A DNA stretch of 64,000 nt, taken from positions 4,898,001 to 4,962,000 of the forward strand of contig NZ_BAABKV010000001.1 of the NCBI RefSeq assembly GCF_039544005.1, read 5' to 3'. Positions 1-9,223 of the stretch are shown piece after piece. The notes below the pieces were generated by a model. That model was not told where the DNA came from, made no database searches, and saw only the letters and a list, made by a program, of their open reading frames with translations. Within the stretch, counting starts at the first letter, position 1. Each line of letters begins with the position of its first letter. The DNA comes from Kitasatospora paranensis (lineage in GTDB: Bacteria; Actinomycetota; Actinomycetes; Streptomycetales; Streptomycetaceae). A program made the position numbers and the translations under genes.

Positions 1-1
1 G

Positions 2-157
2 CGCCTGCTGCGCCGGCACCCGGCCCTGGAGCGCGCCCGCCGCGAGACGCTCCGCTACGCGGAGGAGGCCCGGGCGCTGCTGGAGCCGCTGCCGGACTGC
101 CCGGCGAAGGCGGCCCTGCAGGGGCTGTGCGACGCGGTGGCCATCCGCACCATGTGA
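2..157 (+). CDS. Polyprenyl synthetase family protein, C-terminal fragment
   Basis: Only the last 51 codons are in the window, so the start lies upstream. The tail contains ERARRETLRYAEEARALL and ends ALQGLCDAVAIRTM. This matches the C-terminal helix pattern of actinobacterial polyprenyl diphosphate synthases, which build allylic isoprenoid diphosphates from IPP. The catalytic aspartate-rich motifs would lie outside the window, so the assignment rests on the tail alone. It ends 70 bp before the response-regulator gene on the same strand. Confidence 0.5.
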   Translation, partial: RLLRRHPALERARRETLRYAEEARALLEPLPDCPAKAALQGLCDAVAIRTM

Positions 158-227
158 GACCGCCGGTCCCGCACCGCGTGGGACGGGCCGGGTCCGGGGG
201 ACCCACCGCCGAAGGGGGCTGTTCGCC

Positions 228-890
228 GTGCTGCGTGTCGTCATCGCCGAGGACTCCGTCCTGCTCCGCGAGGGGCTGACCCGGCTGCTCACCGACCGCG
301 GGCTGGAGGTGGTCGCGGGCGTCGGCGACGGCGAGGCCCTGCTGAAGGCCGTCCACGACCTCGTCGAGGCCGGCAGCGCGCCGGACGTGGTCGTCGCCGA
401 CGTGCGGATGCCGCCCACCCACACCGACGAGGGCGTACGGGCCTGCGTGACGCTCCGCGGCCTGCACCCCGGCATCGGCGTGCTGGTGCTGTCGCAGTAC
501 GTGGAGGAGCAGTACGCCGGGGAGCTGCTGGCGGGCTCCACCCGCGGCGTCGGCTACCTGCTGAAGGACCGGGTGGCCGAGGTCCGCGAATTCGTGGACG
601 CGGTCGTCCGGGTCGCCGGCGGCGGCACCGCGCTGGACCCGGAGGTCGTGCAGCAGCTGCTCAGCCGCAGCCGGCGCGGCGACGTCCTGGAGGGGCTCAC
701 CCCGCGCGAGCGCGAGGTGCTGGGCCTCATGGCCGAGGGCCGCACCAACTCGGCGATCGCCCGGCAGCTGGTGGTCTCCGACGGCGCGGTGGAGAAGCAC
801 GTCAGCAACATCTTCACCAAGCTGGGCCTGGCGCAGAGCCAGGAGGACCACCGTCGGGTGCTCGCCGTCCTCACCTATCTGGAGTCGTAG
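228..890 (+). CDS. NarL/FixJ-type response regulator with LuxR HTH
   Basis: A 220-residue two-component transcription factor. The receiver domain covers about residues 1-125, with acidic residues E8/D9, probable phospho-acceptor D58 in VVVADVRMPP and the conserved lysine in YLLKDR. The LuxR helix-turn-helix covers about 155-205, with TPREREVLGLMAEGRTNSAI. The GTG start at 228 is preceded by a GAAGGGGG ribosome site about 9 bp upstream. No sensor kinase is adjacent in the window, so the partner and signal are unknown. Family membership is clear; the target genes are not. Confidence 0.93.
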   Translation: MLRVVIAEDSVLLREGLTRLLTDRGLEVVAGVGDGEALLKAVHDLVEAGSAPDVVVADVRMPPTHTDEGVRACVTLRGLHPGIGVLVLSQYVEEQYAGELLAGSTRGVGYLLKDRVAEVREFVDAVVRVAGGGTALDPEVVQQLLSRSRRGDVLEGLTPREREVLGLMAEGRTNSAIARQLVVSDGAVEKHVSNIFTKLGLAQSQEDHRRVLAVLTYLES

Positions 891-1073
891 CCGGGCCCGC
901 CCGGGCGGCGGTGCGGGGCACCCCGAGTCATCGAAGATGGCGCACCGTGCGACGCCGCCTGCGCGAGTTCCGGTCGAGTGATCCCCGGCCGTCCTAGGAT
1001 GCGATGGGTGCACCAGGCGGACGGGGCACACGGCTCACGCCCGCGGCTGGCGTCCACGAGGAGGTCCGCGGCA

Positions 1074-3042
1074 GTGACCAGTCAGGTCGATCAGTCAGAG
1101 GCAGTGGACGGTTCGGACGGGAGCGAGGGCCGCCCGGGCTCGGCGCCGCCGTCGGCCCGGCAAGGACGTCCCGTGAAGCCCACCCGCCGGCTCGACCGGG
1201 TGATCATCCGGTTCGCCGGGGACTCCGGCGACGGCATGCAGCTCACCGGTGACCGCTTCACCTCGGAGACGGCGTCGTTCGGCAACGACCTGTCGACGCT
1301 GCCGAACTTCCCCGCCGAGATCCGGGCCCCCGCCGGTACGCTGCCCGGCGTCTCCAGCTTCCAGCTGCACTTCGCCGACCACGACATCCTGACGCCGGGC
1401 GACGCGCCGAACGTGCTGGTCGCGATGAACCCGGCCGCCCTCAAGGCGAACCTGCCGGACCTGCCGCACGGCGCGGAGATCATCGTCAACACGGACGAGT
1501 TCACCAAGCGCGCCCTGGCCAAGGTCGGCTATGCGGCCGACCCGCTGGGCGACGGCTCGCTGGACGCCTTCCGGCTGCACCGGGTGCCGCTGACCACGCT
1601 CACCCTGGAGGCGCTGAAGGACAGCGGCCTGGCCCGCAAGGACGCCGAACGGGCGAAGAACATGTTCGCCCTCGGCCTGCTCTCCTGGATGTACCACCGC
1701 CCCACCCGCGGCACCGAGGACTTCCTGCGGCAGAAGTTCGCCAGGAAGCCCGACATCGCCGAGGCCAACATCACGGCCTTCCGGGCCGGCTGGAACTTCG
1801 GCGAGACCACCGAGGACTTCGCGGTCTCCTACGAGATCCCCCGGCCCGCGTCCCGGCCGGCACCTACCGCAACATCTCCGGCAACCTCGCCCTCTCCTAC
1901 GGGCTGATCGCGGCCGCCGAACGCGCCGCCCTGCCGCTGTTCCTCGGCTCGTACCCGATCACCCCGGCCTCGGACATCCTGCACGAGCTGTCGAAGCACA
2001 AGAACTTCGGCGTGCGGACCTTCCAGGCCGAGGACGAGATCGCCGGCATCGGCGCCGCCCTGGGGGCGGCGTTCGGCGGGGCACTGGGCGTCACCACCAC
2101 CTCGGGCCCCGGCGTGGCGCTGAAGTCCGAGACGATCGGCCTCGCCGTCTCCTCGAACTGCCGCTGCTCGTCGTCGACATCCAGCGCGGCGGCCCCTCCA
2201 CCGGCCTGCCCACCAAGACCGAGCAGGCCGACCTGCTGCAGGCGATGTTCGGCCGCAACGGCGAGGCGCCCGTCCCGATCGTCGCACCCGCCACCCCCGC
2301 CGAGTGCTTCACCGCCGCCCTGGAGGCGGCCCGGATCGCGCTGACCTACCGCACCCCGGTCTTCCTGCTCTCGGACGGCTACCTCGCCAACGGGTCGGAA
2401 CCCTGGCGGATCCCCGCCGTCGACGAACTGCCCGACCTGTCGGTCGAGTTCGCCACCGAACCGAACCACGAACTGGAGGACGGCAGCCGGGCCTTCTGGC
2501 CGTACAAGCGCGACCCGCAGACCCTGGCCCGCCCCTGGGCCGTCCCCGGCACCCCCGGCCTCGAACACCGCATCGGCGGCATCGAGAAGCAGGACGGCAC
2601 CGGCAACATCTCCTACGACCCCGCCAACCACGACTTCATGGTCCGCACCCGGCAGGCCAAGGTCGACGGCATCGCCGTACCCCCACTGGAGGTCGACGAC
2701 CCCACCGGGGACGCCCGCGTCCTCGTCCTCGGCTGGGGCTCCACCTACGGGCCGATCACCGCCGCCGTCCGCCGGGTGCGCGCCGACGGCGGCCGGGTCG
2801 CCCAGGCCCACCTGCGCCACCTCAACCCCTTCCCGGCCGACCTCGGCACCGTCCTCAAGCGCTACGAGCGGGTCATCGTCCCGGAGATGAACCTCGGACA
2901 GCTCGCCATGCTGCTGCGCGCCAAGTACCTGGTCGACGCGCAGTCCTACAACCAGGTGCGCGGACTGCCCTTCAAGGCCGCCCAGTTGGCCGACGTCCTG
3001 CACGCGGCGATCGGCACCCTCGACGCGGAGGAGACCCGATGA
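1074..3042 (+). CDS. korA: 2-oxoglutarate:ferredoxin oxidoreductase, alpha subunit (two apparent frameshifts)
   Basis: Large subunit of the CoA-dependent 2-oxoacid:ferredoxin oxidoreductase. With KorB it converts 2-oxoglutarate to succinyl-CoA and reduces ferredoxin. The fused gamma-like domain is N-terminal (IRFAGDSGDGMQLTGDRF), followed by the alpha domain (GSYPITPASDILHELSKH; FQAEDEIAGIGAALGAAFGG). The GTG start at 1074 follows GAGGAGG with 9-bp spacing. The frame changes at the C5 run 1838-1842 and at CC 2151-2152. One extra C at each site gives an uninterrupted 656-residue protein of normal family length, so sequencing error is likelier than a pseudogene. Its stop overlaps the korB start (ATGA). 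Confidence 0.9.
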
Positions 3043-4081
3043 GCGACTTCCCGGCACTGCGCCTCGTACCCAAGTCCGACACCCCGCTGGCCGCAAGGGA
3101 CTTCAAGACCGACCAGGAGGTCCGCTGGTGCCCCGGCTGCGGTGACTACGCGATCCTGGCCGCCGTTCAGTCGTTCATGCCCGAACTCGGGATCCGCCGC
3201 GAGAACACCGTCTTCGTCTCCGGCATCGGCTGCTCCTCACGGTTCCCGTACTACATGAACACCTACGGCATGCACTCCATCCACGGCCGCGCCCCGGCGA
3301 TCGCCACCGGCCTGGCGACCTCCCGGCGCGACCTCAGCGTCTGGGTGGTCACCGGAGACGGCGACGCGCTGTCGATCGGCGGCAACCACCTGATCCACGC
3401 GCTGCGCCGCAACGTCAACCTCAAGATCCTGCTGTTCAACAACCGGATCTACGGCCTCACCAAGGGCCAGTACTCGCCGACCAGCGAGGTCGGCAAGATC
3501 ACCAAGTCGACGCCGATGGGCTCCTGGACGCGCCGTTCAACCCGCTCTCGCTCGCCGTCGGCGCCGAGGCCACCTTCGTCGCCCGCACCATCGACTCGGA
3601 CCGCAAGCACCTGACCGAGGTGCTCCGGGCCGCGGCCGAGCACCAGGGCACCGCGCTGGTGGAGATCTACCAGAACTGCAACATCTTCAATGACGGCGCC
3701 TTCGAGGTCCTCAAGGAGCCCGCCACCCGGGACGAGGCGCTGATCCGCCTGGAGCACGGTCGGCCGATCCGCTTCGGCACCGACCGCGGCGTCTTCCGCC
3801 GGCCCGACGGCGACCTGTGCGTCGACCGGGTCACGGAGGCCAACGAAGCCGACGTGGTCGTCCACGACGCGCACGCCGAGGGCCCCGCCACCGCGTTCGC
3901 GCTCACCCGGCTCGCCGACGCCGACGCCCTGCACCACACGCCGATCGGCGTGCTGCGCAGCGTGCAGCGCCCGGTGTACGACACGTTGATGGCCGAGCAG
4001 CTGGAGCGGGCCGAGTCGGCCCACGGCCGGGGCGACCTGGCGGGGCTGCTGCACGGCAAGGACACCTGGACGGTGGTCTAG
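3039..4081 (+). CDS. korB: 2-oxoglutarate:ferredoxin oxidoreductase, beta subunit (one apparent frameshift)
   Basis: The thiamine-diphosphate-binding partner of KorA. RWCPGCGDYAIL near residue 30 and the TPP/Mg motif GDGDALSIGGNHLIHA are both present, followed by LFNNRIYGLTKGQYSPTS. The ATG overlaps the korA stop by 4 bp, which indicates translational coupling. The frame breaks at CC 3523-3524 after STPMGS. One extra C restores the expected continuation through LAVGAEATFVARTIDSD to the TAG at 4079, giving 347 residues. The pair usually feeds reduced ferredoxin in aerobic actinobacteria as an alternative to the 2-oxoglutarate dehydrogenase complex. Confidence 0.92.
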
Positions 4082-4100
4082 ACCCGGTTGCCGTCGGCGC

Positions 4101-4131
4101 AGGGCCCCCGCAGAAGGCGTGCAGGGGCCCT
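4101..4131. terminator. Terminator hairpin between korB and the HxlR gene
   Basis: AGGGCCCC (4101-4108) pairs perfectly with GGGGCCCT (4124-4131) around a 15-nt loop. It sits 20 bp after the korB stop and 48 bp before the stop of the convergent HxlR gene, as expected for a bidirectional terminator. There is no U-tract, which is normal in actinobacteria. Confidence 0.5.
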
Positions 4132-4178
4132 TGCGGCGTCCGCGGCCGGCGCCGGGTGTTGTCGGGTCGCCCGGGCGC

Positions 4179-4610
4179 TCAGCGGCTGTCGTAGGCGCTG
4201 CGGGCCGCGGTCACCTCGGGCAGGGCCCGTTCGACCCAGTGGCCCAGGGCGGCGACCAGTTCGGCGGCGTTCCGGCCGAGCGGGGTGAGGCTGTAGTCGA
4301 CCCGGGGCGGGATCACCGGGTGGGCCTCGCGGTGCACGAAGCCGTCCCGCTCCAGGGTCTGCAGGGTCTGCGCGAGCATCTTCTCGCTGACCCCGGCGAC
4401 CTGGCGGCGCAGCTCGCTGAACCGGTAGCCGCGCTCGCGCAGGGCGATCAGGACGAGGACGCCCCAGCGGCTGGTGACGTGCTCCAGGACGATCCGGGAG
4501 GGGCAGGAGCGGTCGGTGACGTCGCCGACCGGGCCGGCCGGCCGCCCGGCGGGGAGCGCTTCGGCGGGCGACAGCGCGGCGAGCGGCGCGAGGGCTGCAC
4601 TTACCTTCAT
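4179..4610 (-). CDS. HxlR-family winged-helix transcriptional regulator
   Basis: A 143-residue regulator with the HxlR/MarR-like pattern CPSRIVLEHVTSRWGVLVLI, then RFSELRRQVAGVSEKMLAQT and the wing region VHREAHPVIPPRVDYSLT. The conserved N-terminal cysteine of redox-sensing HxlR proteins is present (CPSR). It diverges from an NAD(P)-binding quinone-oxidoreductase-like gene, the usual arrangement for QorR/YodB/HypR-type regulators that respond to quinones or electrophiles. Two palindromes in the shared promoter are candidate operators. Family confidence is high; the ligand is inferred from context. Confidence 0.9.
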   Translation of the reverse strand: MKVSAALAPLAALSPAEALPAGRPAGPVGDVTDRSCPSRIVLEHVTSRWGVLVLIALRERGYRFSELRRQVAGVSEKMLAQTLQTLERDGFVHREAHPVIPPRVDYSLTPLGRNAAELVAALGHWVERALPEVTAARSAYDSR

Positions 4611-4613
4611 ATC

Positions 4614-4640
4614 AGTACCGTACTTCAAAGTGCGTACTTT
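4614..4640. promoter_or_regulatory. Two palindromic candidate HxlR operators
   Basis: The divergent 93-bp intergenic region contains AGTACCGTACT (4614-4624, 5-1-5 inverted repeat) and AAAGTGCGTACTTT (4627-4640, 5-4-5 inverted repeat). Both carry the GTACT/AGTAC core. The first abuts the ATG of the HxlR gene and the pair overlaps the likely promoters of both genes, which fits autoregulation plus control of the oxidoreductase. Confidence 0.55.
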
Positions 4641-4703
4641 CGATTGGTTAGTGGGCCGCCTACCGTGGTGGTTGAACACGAAACCACCTTGAGGGAGTGC
4701 GCA

Positions 4704-5558
4704 ATGATCGTCGTCACCGGTGCCACCGGACAGCTCGGCCGCCTGGTCGTCGAGGGCCTGCTGGCCGAGATCCCCGTCGGCGAGGTCGCCGTCGCCGTGC
4801 GTTCCGCGGAGAAGGCCGCCGACTGGGCGGCCCGCGGCGTCGAGGTCCGGGTCGTCGACTACAGCCGGCCCGAGACCCTGGCCGGAGCCTTCCGCGCCGG
4901 CGAGAAGGTCCTGCTGATCTCCGGCAGCGAGGTCGGCTCCCGGATCGCCCAGCACGCCGCGGTGGTCGACGCGGCCGCCGAGGCCGGCGTCGCGCTGCTC
5001 GCCTACACCGGCGTGCTGGGCGGCGACGAGGCCGGCTTCGACCTCGCCGCCGAGCACAAGGCGACCGAGGCCGCGATCCTCGCCTCCGGCCTGCCGCACG
5101 TCTTCCTGCGCAACGGCTGGTACACCGAGAACTACACCGCGGCCGCGGCCGACGCCGTCGAGCGCGGTGTCGTGCTCGGCAGCAGCGGAGACGGCCGGGT
5201 CGCCTCCGCCGCGCGGGCCGACTACGCGGCCGCCGCCGTCGCCGTCCTCACCGGCGAGGGCCACGTCGACCGGGCCTACGAGCTGAGCGGCGACCGGGCG
5301 TGGAGCCTGTCGGAGTACGCGGCCGAGCTGGCCGCGCACTCCGGCCGACCGGTCGAGTACCGCGACGTGACCCCCGCCGAGCACCGGGCGGCGCTGGTCG
5401 GCGCGGGGCTGCCCGAGGCCTTCGCGGCGATCCTGGTGGACGTCGACGCCGCGATCGGGCGCGGCGAGCTGGCCCGCGACCGGGGCGTCCTCTCGGCGCT
5501 GATCGGCCGCCCCACCACCCCGCTGGCGGACTCGGTGAAGGCCGCACTGGGTGCCTGA
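4704..5558 (+). CDS. NmrA/QorB-like NAD(P)-binding oxidoreductase
   Basis: A 284-residue atypical short-chain dehydrogenase. The Rossmann motif VTGATGQLGRLVVEGLL is at residues 4-20, and the core contains HKATEAAILASGLPHVFLRN and GWYTENY, typical of QorB-type NAD(P)H:quinone oxidoreductases. The ATG follows GAGGGAG. It is transcribed divergently from an HxlR regulator, so it is probably induced by quinone or electrophile stress. No active-site tyrosine/lysine pair of classical SDRs is obvious, in keeping with this subfamily. Confidence 0.88.
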   Translation: MIVVTGATGQLGRLVVEGLLAEIPVGEVAVAVRSAEKAADWAARGVEVRVVDYSRPETLAGAFRAGEKVLLISGSEVGSRIAQHAAVVDAAAEAGVALLAYTGVLGGDEAGFDLAAEHKATEAAILASGLPHVFLRNGWYTENYTAAAADAVERGVVLGSSGDGRVASAARADYAAAAVAVLTGEGHVDRAYELSGDRAWSLSEYAAELAAHSGRPVEYRDVTPAEHRAALVGAGLPEAFAAILVDVDAAIGRGELARDRGVLSALIGRPTTPLADSVKAALGA

Positions 5559-5657
5559 GGCAACTGTCATGACCAAAAGGTGGATACGGAAGTGACATCC
5601 TGCCCTCCCGCCCGCTACCGTCGATCCGACAACGGCGCGCGTGGAGGGCAGGGCGGC

Positions 5658-6672
5658 ATGACGGACCAGGACGAGGCCGGCCGCGGATTCTGGTACGGAG
5701 CCGCCGCGTACGGCATGTGGGGGCTGTTCCCGCTCTTCTGGCCGCTGCTCGAACCCAGCGCCGCCGTCGACATCCTCGCCAACCGAATGGTCTGGTCCCT
5801 CGTCGCCGTCGTGCTGATGCTCCTCGTCCAGCGCCGCTGGGCCTGGATCCGGCCCTCCTCGCCCAGCCCCGCCGGCTCGCCCTGGTCGCCGCCGCGGCCG
5901 TTGTCATCTCCGTCAACTGGGGCGTCTACATCTGGGGTGTGAACTCCGGACACGTCGTCGAGACCAGCCTGGGCTACTTCATCAACCCCCTGGTCACCAT
6001 CGGCTTCGGCGTCCTGCTCCTGCACGAGCGGCTGCGGCGCGCCCAGTGGGCCGCCGTCGGCGTCGGCGTCCTCGCGGTGGCCGTCCTGACCGTCGGCTAC
6101 GGCCGGCTGCCCTGGATCGCCCTCACCCTCGCCCTCTCCTTCGCCACCTACGGACTGCTGAAGAAGAAGGTCGCGCTCGGCGGCCAGGAGAGCTTCGCGC
6201 TGGAGAGCGCCGTGATGTTCCCCTTCGCCCTCGGCTTCCTGATCTACCTGCAGATCCGCGGCACCGGCAGCTTCGGCCACGCCGCCGGATCCACCTCGGC
6301 CTGGGCGCACTCGGGGCTGCTCATGATCAGCGGCCTGATCACCGCCGTCCCGCTGCTCTGCTTCGGCGCCGCCGCCGTCCGCGTCCCGCTCACCACCCTC
6401 GGCCTGCTGCAGTACCTGGCGCCGGTCTTCCAGTTCCTGATCGGCATCGCCGTCTTCCACGAATCGATGCCGCCCGCCCGCTGGGCCGGCTTCGCCCTGG
6501 TCTGGGCCGCCCTGGCCATCCTGACCTTCGACGCGGTGCGCCGCGTCCGCGCCGACCGGGCCGCACTCGCCGCCGCCGCGGCAGCCGCAGCCGCCCGCCC
6601 CCGCTCGGCTCCGGGCCGGCCGCCGCAGGCCTCCCCGAGGAGCCCGCGACGGGCCCGGCCGTCACCCGCTGA
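5658..6672 (+). CDS. rarD: RarD-type EamA permease (two apparent frameshifts)
   Basis: A ten-helix drug/metabolite-type permease of the RarD family. The N-terminus GFWYGAAAYGMWGLFPLFWP and the later WGVYIWGVNSGHVVETSLGY and LLQYLAPVFQFLIGI are characteristic. The ATG follows GGAGGGCAGGG. The frame shifts after RRWAWIRP at CCC 5853-5855. A second shift at the C5 run 6598-6602 gives the more plausible C-terminus ending GPAVTR at 6672, rather than an extension to 6727. With both bases restored the protein has 338 residues. The transported substrate is unknown. Confidence 0.85.
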
Positions 6673-6848
6673 GACCGCCCGGCTGCGCTCTGCGCGGGGG
6701 CCGTTCGCACCGGCACTCCTGCTGTGAAGAACTGGTTGCCGGATCTCCTCAACCGCCGTCCCGGACTGCTAACGTCCGGGGTGCCACCGCCGACAGCCGA
6801 CGGAAACCCCGGGCTGTGCGGGCGCCGCACGGCCACAGGAGGGTTGCG

Positions 6849-7286
6849 ATGGTTCACCTCACCGGTCAGCTCACGGGTCAGCTGGCCCGGCCTTTCCGGC
6901 GGGCCGCCGTGAGCGTCGGCCATGCCGTCCAGTCCGTCCGCGACGAGGCCGACGGCCTCTTCGCCGGAGCCGGGCTGCACGTGCCCGCCGTCCGCCGCGA
7001 GTTCGACGCCGCCGAGAGCGGCGAACTGCTGCTGACCTCGACACCCAGCGGCGGCCCCGTCGCCATCCAGTGGCAGCGCCACGGCCGCCCGGCGATAAGC
7101 CTCGACGGCCCGTACCGGCTGGACCGGGTCGAGTTGAAGGGCTCGCACCGCGCCCGGCTGCACGGCCTGACCGCGGGAGTCCGGCTGGTCTGCCCGAACT
7201 GGTCGCCGCTGTTCCTGATCGCCCCCGGCCAGCTGCCGGTGCTCGCCTGCGCCGTCGCCGCCTCGCGGATGCTGCCGCTGCGCTGA
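6849..7286 (+). CDS. Hypothetical protein, 145 aa
   Basis: A soluble protein without a signal peptide or membrane segment. It begins MVHLTGQLTGQLARPFRRAA and contains a beta-rich body (ELLLTSTPSGGPVAIQW) and an ending LPVLACAVAASRMLPLR. A GGAGGG ribosome site about 6 bp upstream of the ATG and clear codon bias support a real gene. I do not recognise a characterised family. A strong bidirectional hairpin follows directly, so it is probably a single-gene transcript. Confidence 0.75.
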   Translation: MVHLTGQLTGQLARPFRRAAVSVGHAVQSVRDEADGLFAGAGLHVPAVRREFDAAESGELLLTSTPSGGPVAIQWQRHGRPAISLDGPYRLDRVELKGSHRARLHGLTAGVRLVCPNWSPLFLIAPGQLPVLACAVAASRMLPLR

Positions 7287-7288
7287 CC

Positions 7289-7309
7289 GGGCCGCCCCTC
7301 GGGCGGCCC
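7289..7309. terminator. Convergent terminator hairpin
   Basis: GGGCCGCCC (7289-7297) pairs perfectly with GGGCGGCCC (7301-7309) around a 3-nt loop. It lies between two convergent stop codons, at 7286 and 7328. Confidence 0.65.
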
Positions 7310-7327
7310 CGGCCCGCCCCCGGCCGG

Positions 7328-8239
7328 TCAGCCCGTGACGTCCCGGCTGGTGAAGCGGGCCCACGCCGCCGAGCCGAACACCGCCGCGTACACCGCCTGG
7401 AGACCGAGGTCCGCCAGGACGTTGTCCCAGTGCATCGGCTGCCGGAGCAGATCCGAGAAGCTCAGCCAGCGATGCGTGAACAGGTACGGCTGCACCGCCT
7501 CCAGCTGCGGGAAGGTGTCCAGGATCTGCACCGTGATCACCAGCACCACCGTGGTCGCCATCGCCGCGATCCCGCTGGTCGTCAGCGTCGACACGAACAG
7601 CCCGATCGCGACCAGACCGCCCAGGGACGCCGCCACCACCAGGGCCACCAGCAGCGCGCGCAGCAGCGCGTCACCCGCACTGATCGTGTCGCCCGAGAGC
7701 AGGGTCACCTCGCCGAGGGGGAACAGCGCCGCCCCGGTCGCCAGCGCCGACAGGGCGATCACCCCGGTCGCCACCAGGCAGTAGGCGAGGGCCGCACAGA
7801 ACTTCGCGGCCAGCAGCCGCGTCCGCCCGGCCGGGGCCACCAGCAGGTAGCGCAGCGTGCCACCGCTCGCCTCCCCGGCGACCGCGTCGCCCGCCACCAC
7901 CCCGACCGTCATCGGCAGGAACACCGGCAACGCCACCGCCAGCGCGGTAAAGACGAGGAAAAGGCCGTTCTGGGTCACCTGGGCGATGAACGCCGGGCCC
8001 TCGCCCCGCGCGCCACCCGTCCGGAGCCGGACCACCACGCCGATCAGCACCGGCAACGCCGCCAGGATCCCCAGCAGCGCCATCGTCCGCGCCCGCCGGA
8101 AGACCAGCCCCAACTCGGAGACGAACAGTGCCGCGTACCCGGCCGCCGTCACCCGCGGCACCGCCGGAGGCGCCGTGGCGCCCGGCACCGCCCCGCGGGC
8201 CGCCACCGCGCCCGCCGCCCCGGCCTCAGCCTGCGACAT
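7328..8239 (-). CDS. ABC-2 type transporter permease
   Basis: A 303-residue membrane protein with about six hydrophobic segments, including RTMALLGILAALPVLIGVVV, FLVFTALAVALPVFLP, LVALVVAASLGGLVAIGLFV and GIAAMATTVVLVITVQIL. The motif GDAVAGEASGGTLRYLLVAP is typical of ABC-2 permeases. Its ATG overlaps the end of the ATPase gene by 14 bp, so the two are co-translated. It probably forms the membrane half of an exporter; the substrate is not evident. Confidence 0.9.
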   Translation of the reverse strand: MSQAEAGAAGAVAARGAVPGATAPPAVPRVTAAGYAALFVSELGLVFRRARTMALLGILAALPVLIGVVVRLRTGGARGEGPAFIAQVTQNGLFLVFTALAVALPVFLPMTVGVVAGDAVAGEASGGTLRYLLVAPAGRTRLLAAKFCAALAYCLVATGVIALSALATGAALFPLGEVTLLSGDTISAGDALLRALLVALVVAASLGGLVAIGLFVSTLTTSGIAAMATTVVLVITVQILDTFPQLEAVQPYLFTHRWLSFSDLLRQPMHWDNVLADLGLQAVYAAVFGSAAWARFTSRDVTG

Positions 8240-9221
8240 CGAAGCCCTCCCCGGTCAGCGCCACGAATGCGTCCTCCAACGTGCCGCGCTCGACCCCGAA
8301 CCCGCGCACCCCGACCCCCGCCGCCACCAGCGCCGCACAGATCGCCGGCAGCTCCGCCTCGCCCTCCGGCGGCAGCCCCTCCACCGTCACCTCGCCGACC
8401 TGCACGTCCGTCACGCCCCGGCGCTTCAGCACCTCGGCGGCCGCGGCCGTGTCCGCCGTCCGCACCACCAGCCGCCGCTGCGCCCGGGCGGCCAGCTCCG
8501 CCACCGTGCCCTGCACCACCAGCCGCCCCCGGGACATCACCGCGGCGTGCGTGCAGACCTGCTCGATCTCGTCCAGCAGGTGCGAGGAGAGGAAGACCGT
8601 CGTGCCCTCCGCCGCCACCTCCCGGACCAGCGCGCGGATCTCCCGCATGCCCTGCGGGTCCAGGCCGTTGGTCGGCTCGTCCAGCACCAGCAGCTCACGC
8701 GGCTGCAGCAGCGCCGCGGCCAGGCCCAGCCGCTGCTTCATGCCGAGCGAGTACGCCCGGGCCTTCTTGCCCGCCGCCGCCGACAGCCCCACCCGCTCCA
8801 GCGCCGACGCCACCCGGGTGTCCCGGCTGCGCGGATCCGCCGTCGGATCGGCCGCGTCGAACCGGGCCAGGTTGGCCCGCCCCGACAGGAACCCGTACAG
8901 CGCCGGGCCCTCGATCAGCGCGCCCACCCGGGGCAGCACCGTGCCCACCGACTGCGGCATCGGCGCGCCCAGCACCGTCGCCGAACCGGCGGACGGCGCG
9001 ATCAGCCCCATCAGCATCCGGATCGTCGTCGTCTTGCCGGAGCCGTTCGGGCCCAGGAAGCCGAAGACACTGCCCCGCGGGACGGTCAGATCCAGTCCGT
9101 CCACCGCGAGTCGCCCGCCGAAGCCCTTGCTCAGCCCGCGGGTGCGGATCACCTCGTCCGGCCCGGCGGGGGCCGGACCCCGAAGGGCCCGGCCCCGCTC
9201 CGCCACGGGAGCGCCCGCCAC
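8226..9221 (-). CDS. ABC transporter ATP-binding protein
   Basis: A 331-residue nucleotide-binding subunit. Walker A is GPNGSGKTTT near residue 60, the signature region is YSLGMKQRLGLA, and Walker B is LLVLDEPTNGLD. Its C-terminal extension of about 100 residues (RRLVVRTADTAAAAEVLKRR) resembles the regulatory tail of DrrA/CcmA-type exporter ATPases. The GTG start is 2 bp after the TAG of the LolA-like gene and the end overlaps the permease start, so the three genes form one operon. Confidence 0.93.
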   Translation of the reverse strand: MAGAPVAERGRALRGPAPAGPDEVIRTRGLSKGFGGRLAVDGLDLTVPRGSVFGFLGPNGSGKTTTIRMLMGLIAPSAGSATVLGAPMPQSVGTVLPRVGALIEGPALYGFLSGRANLARFDAADPTADPRSRDTRVASALERVGLSAAAGKKARAYSLGMKQRLGLAAALLQPRELLVLDEPTNGLDPQGMREIRALVREVAAEGTTVFLSSHLLDEIEQVCTHAAVMSRGRLVVQGTVAELAARAQRRLVVRTADTAAAAEVLKRRGVTDVQVGEVTVEGLPPEGEAELPAICAALVAAGVGVRGFGVERGTLEDAFVALTGEGFDVAG

Positions 9222-9223
9222 TG

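Noticed and set aside
1074..4081. korAB as pseudogenes
   Set aside because: Three frameshifts would suggest decay, but each is one missing C in a C-run, all catalytic motifs are intact, and the same error type recurs across the window.
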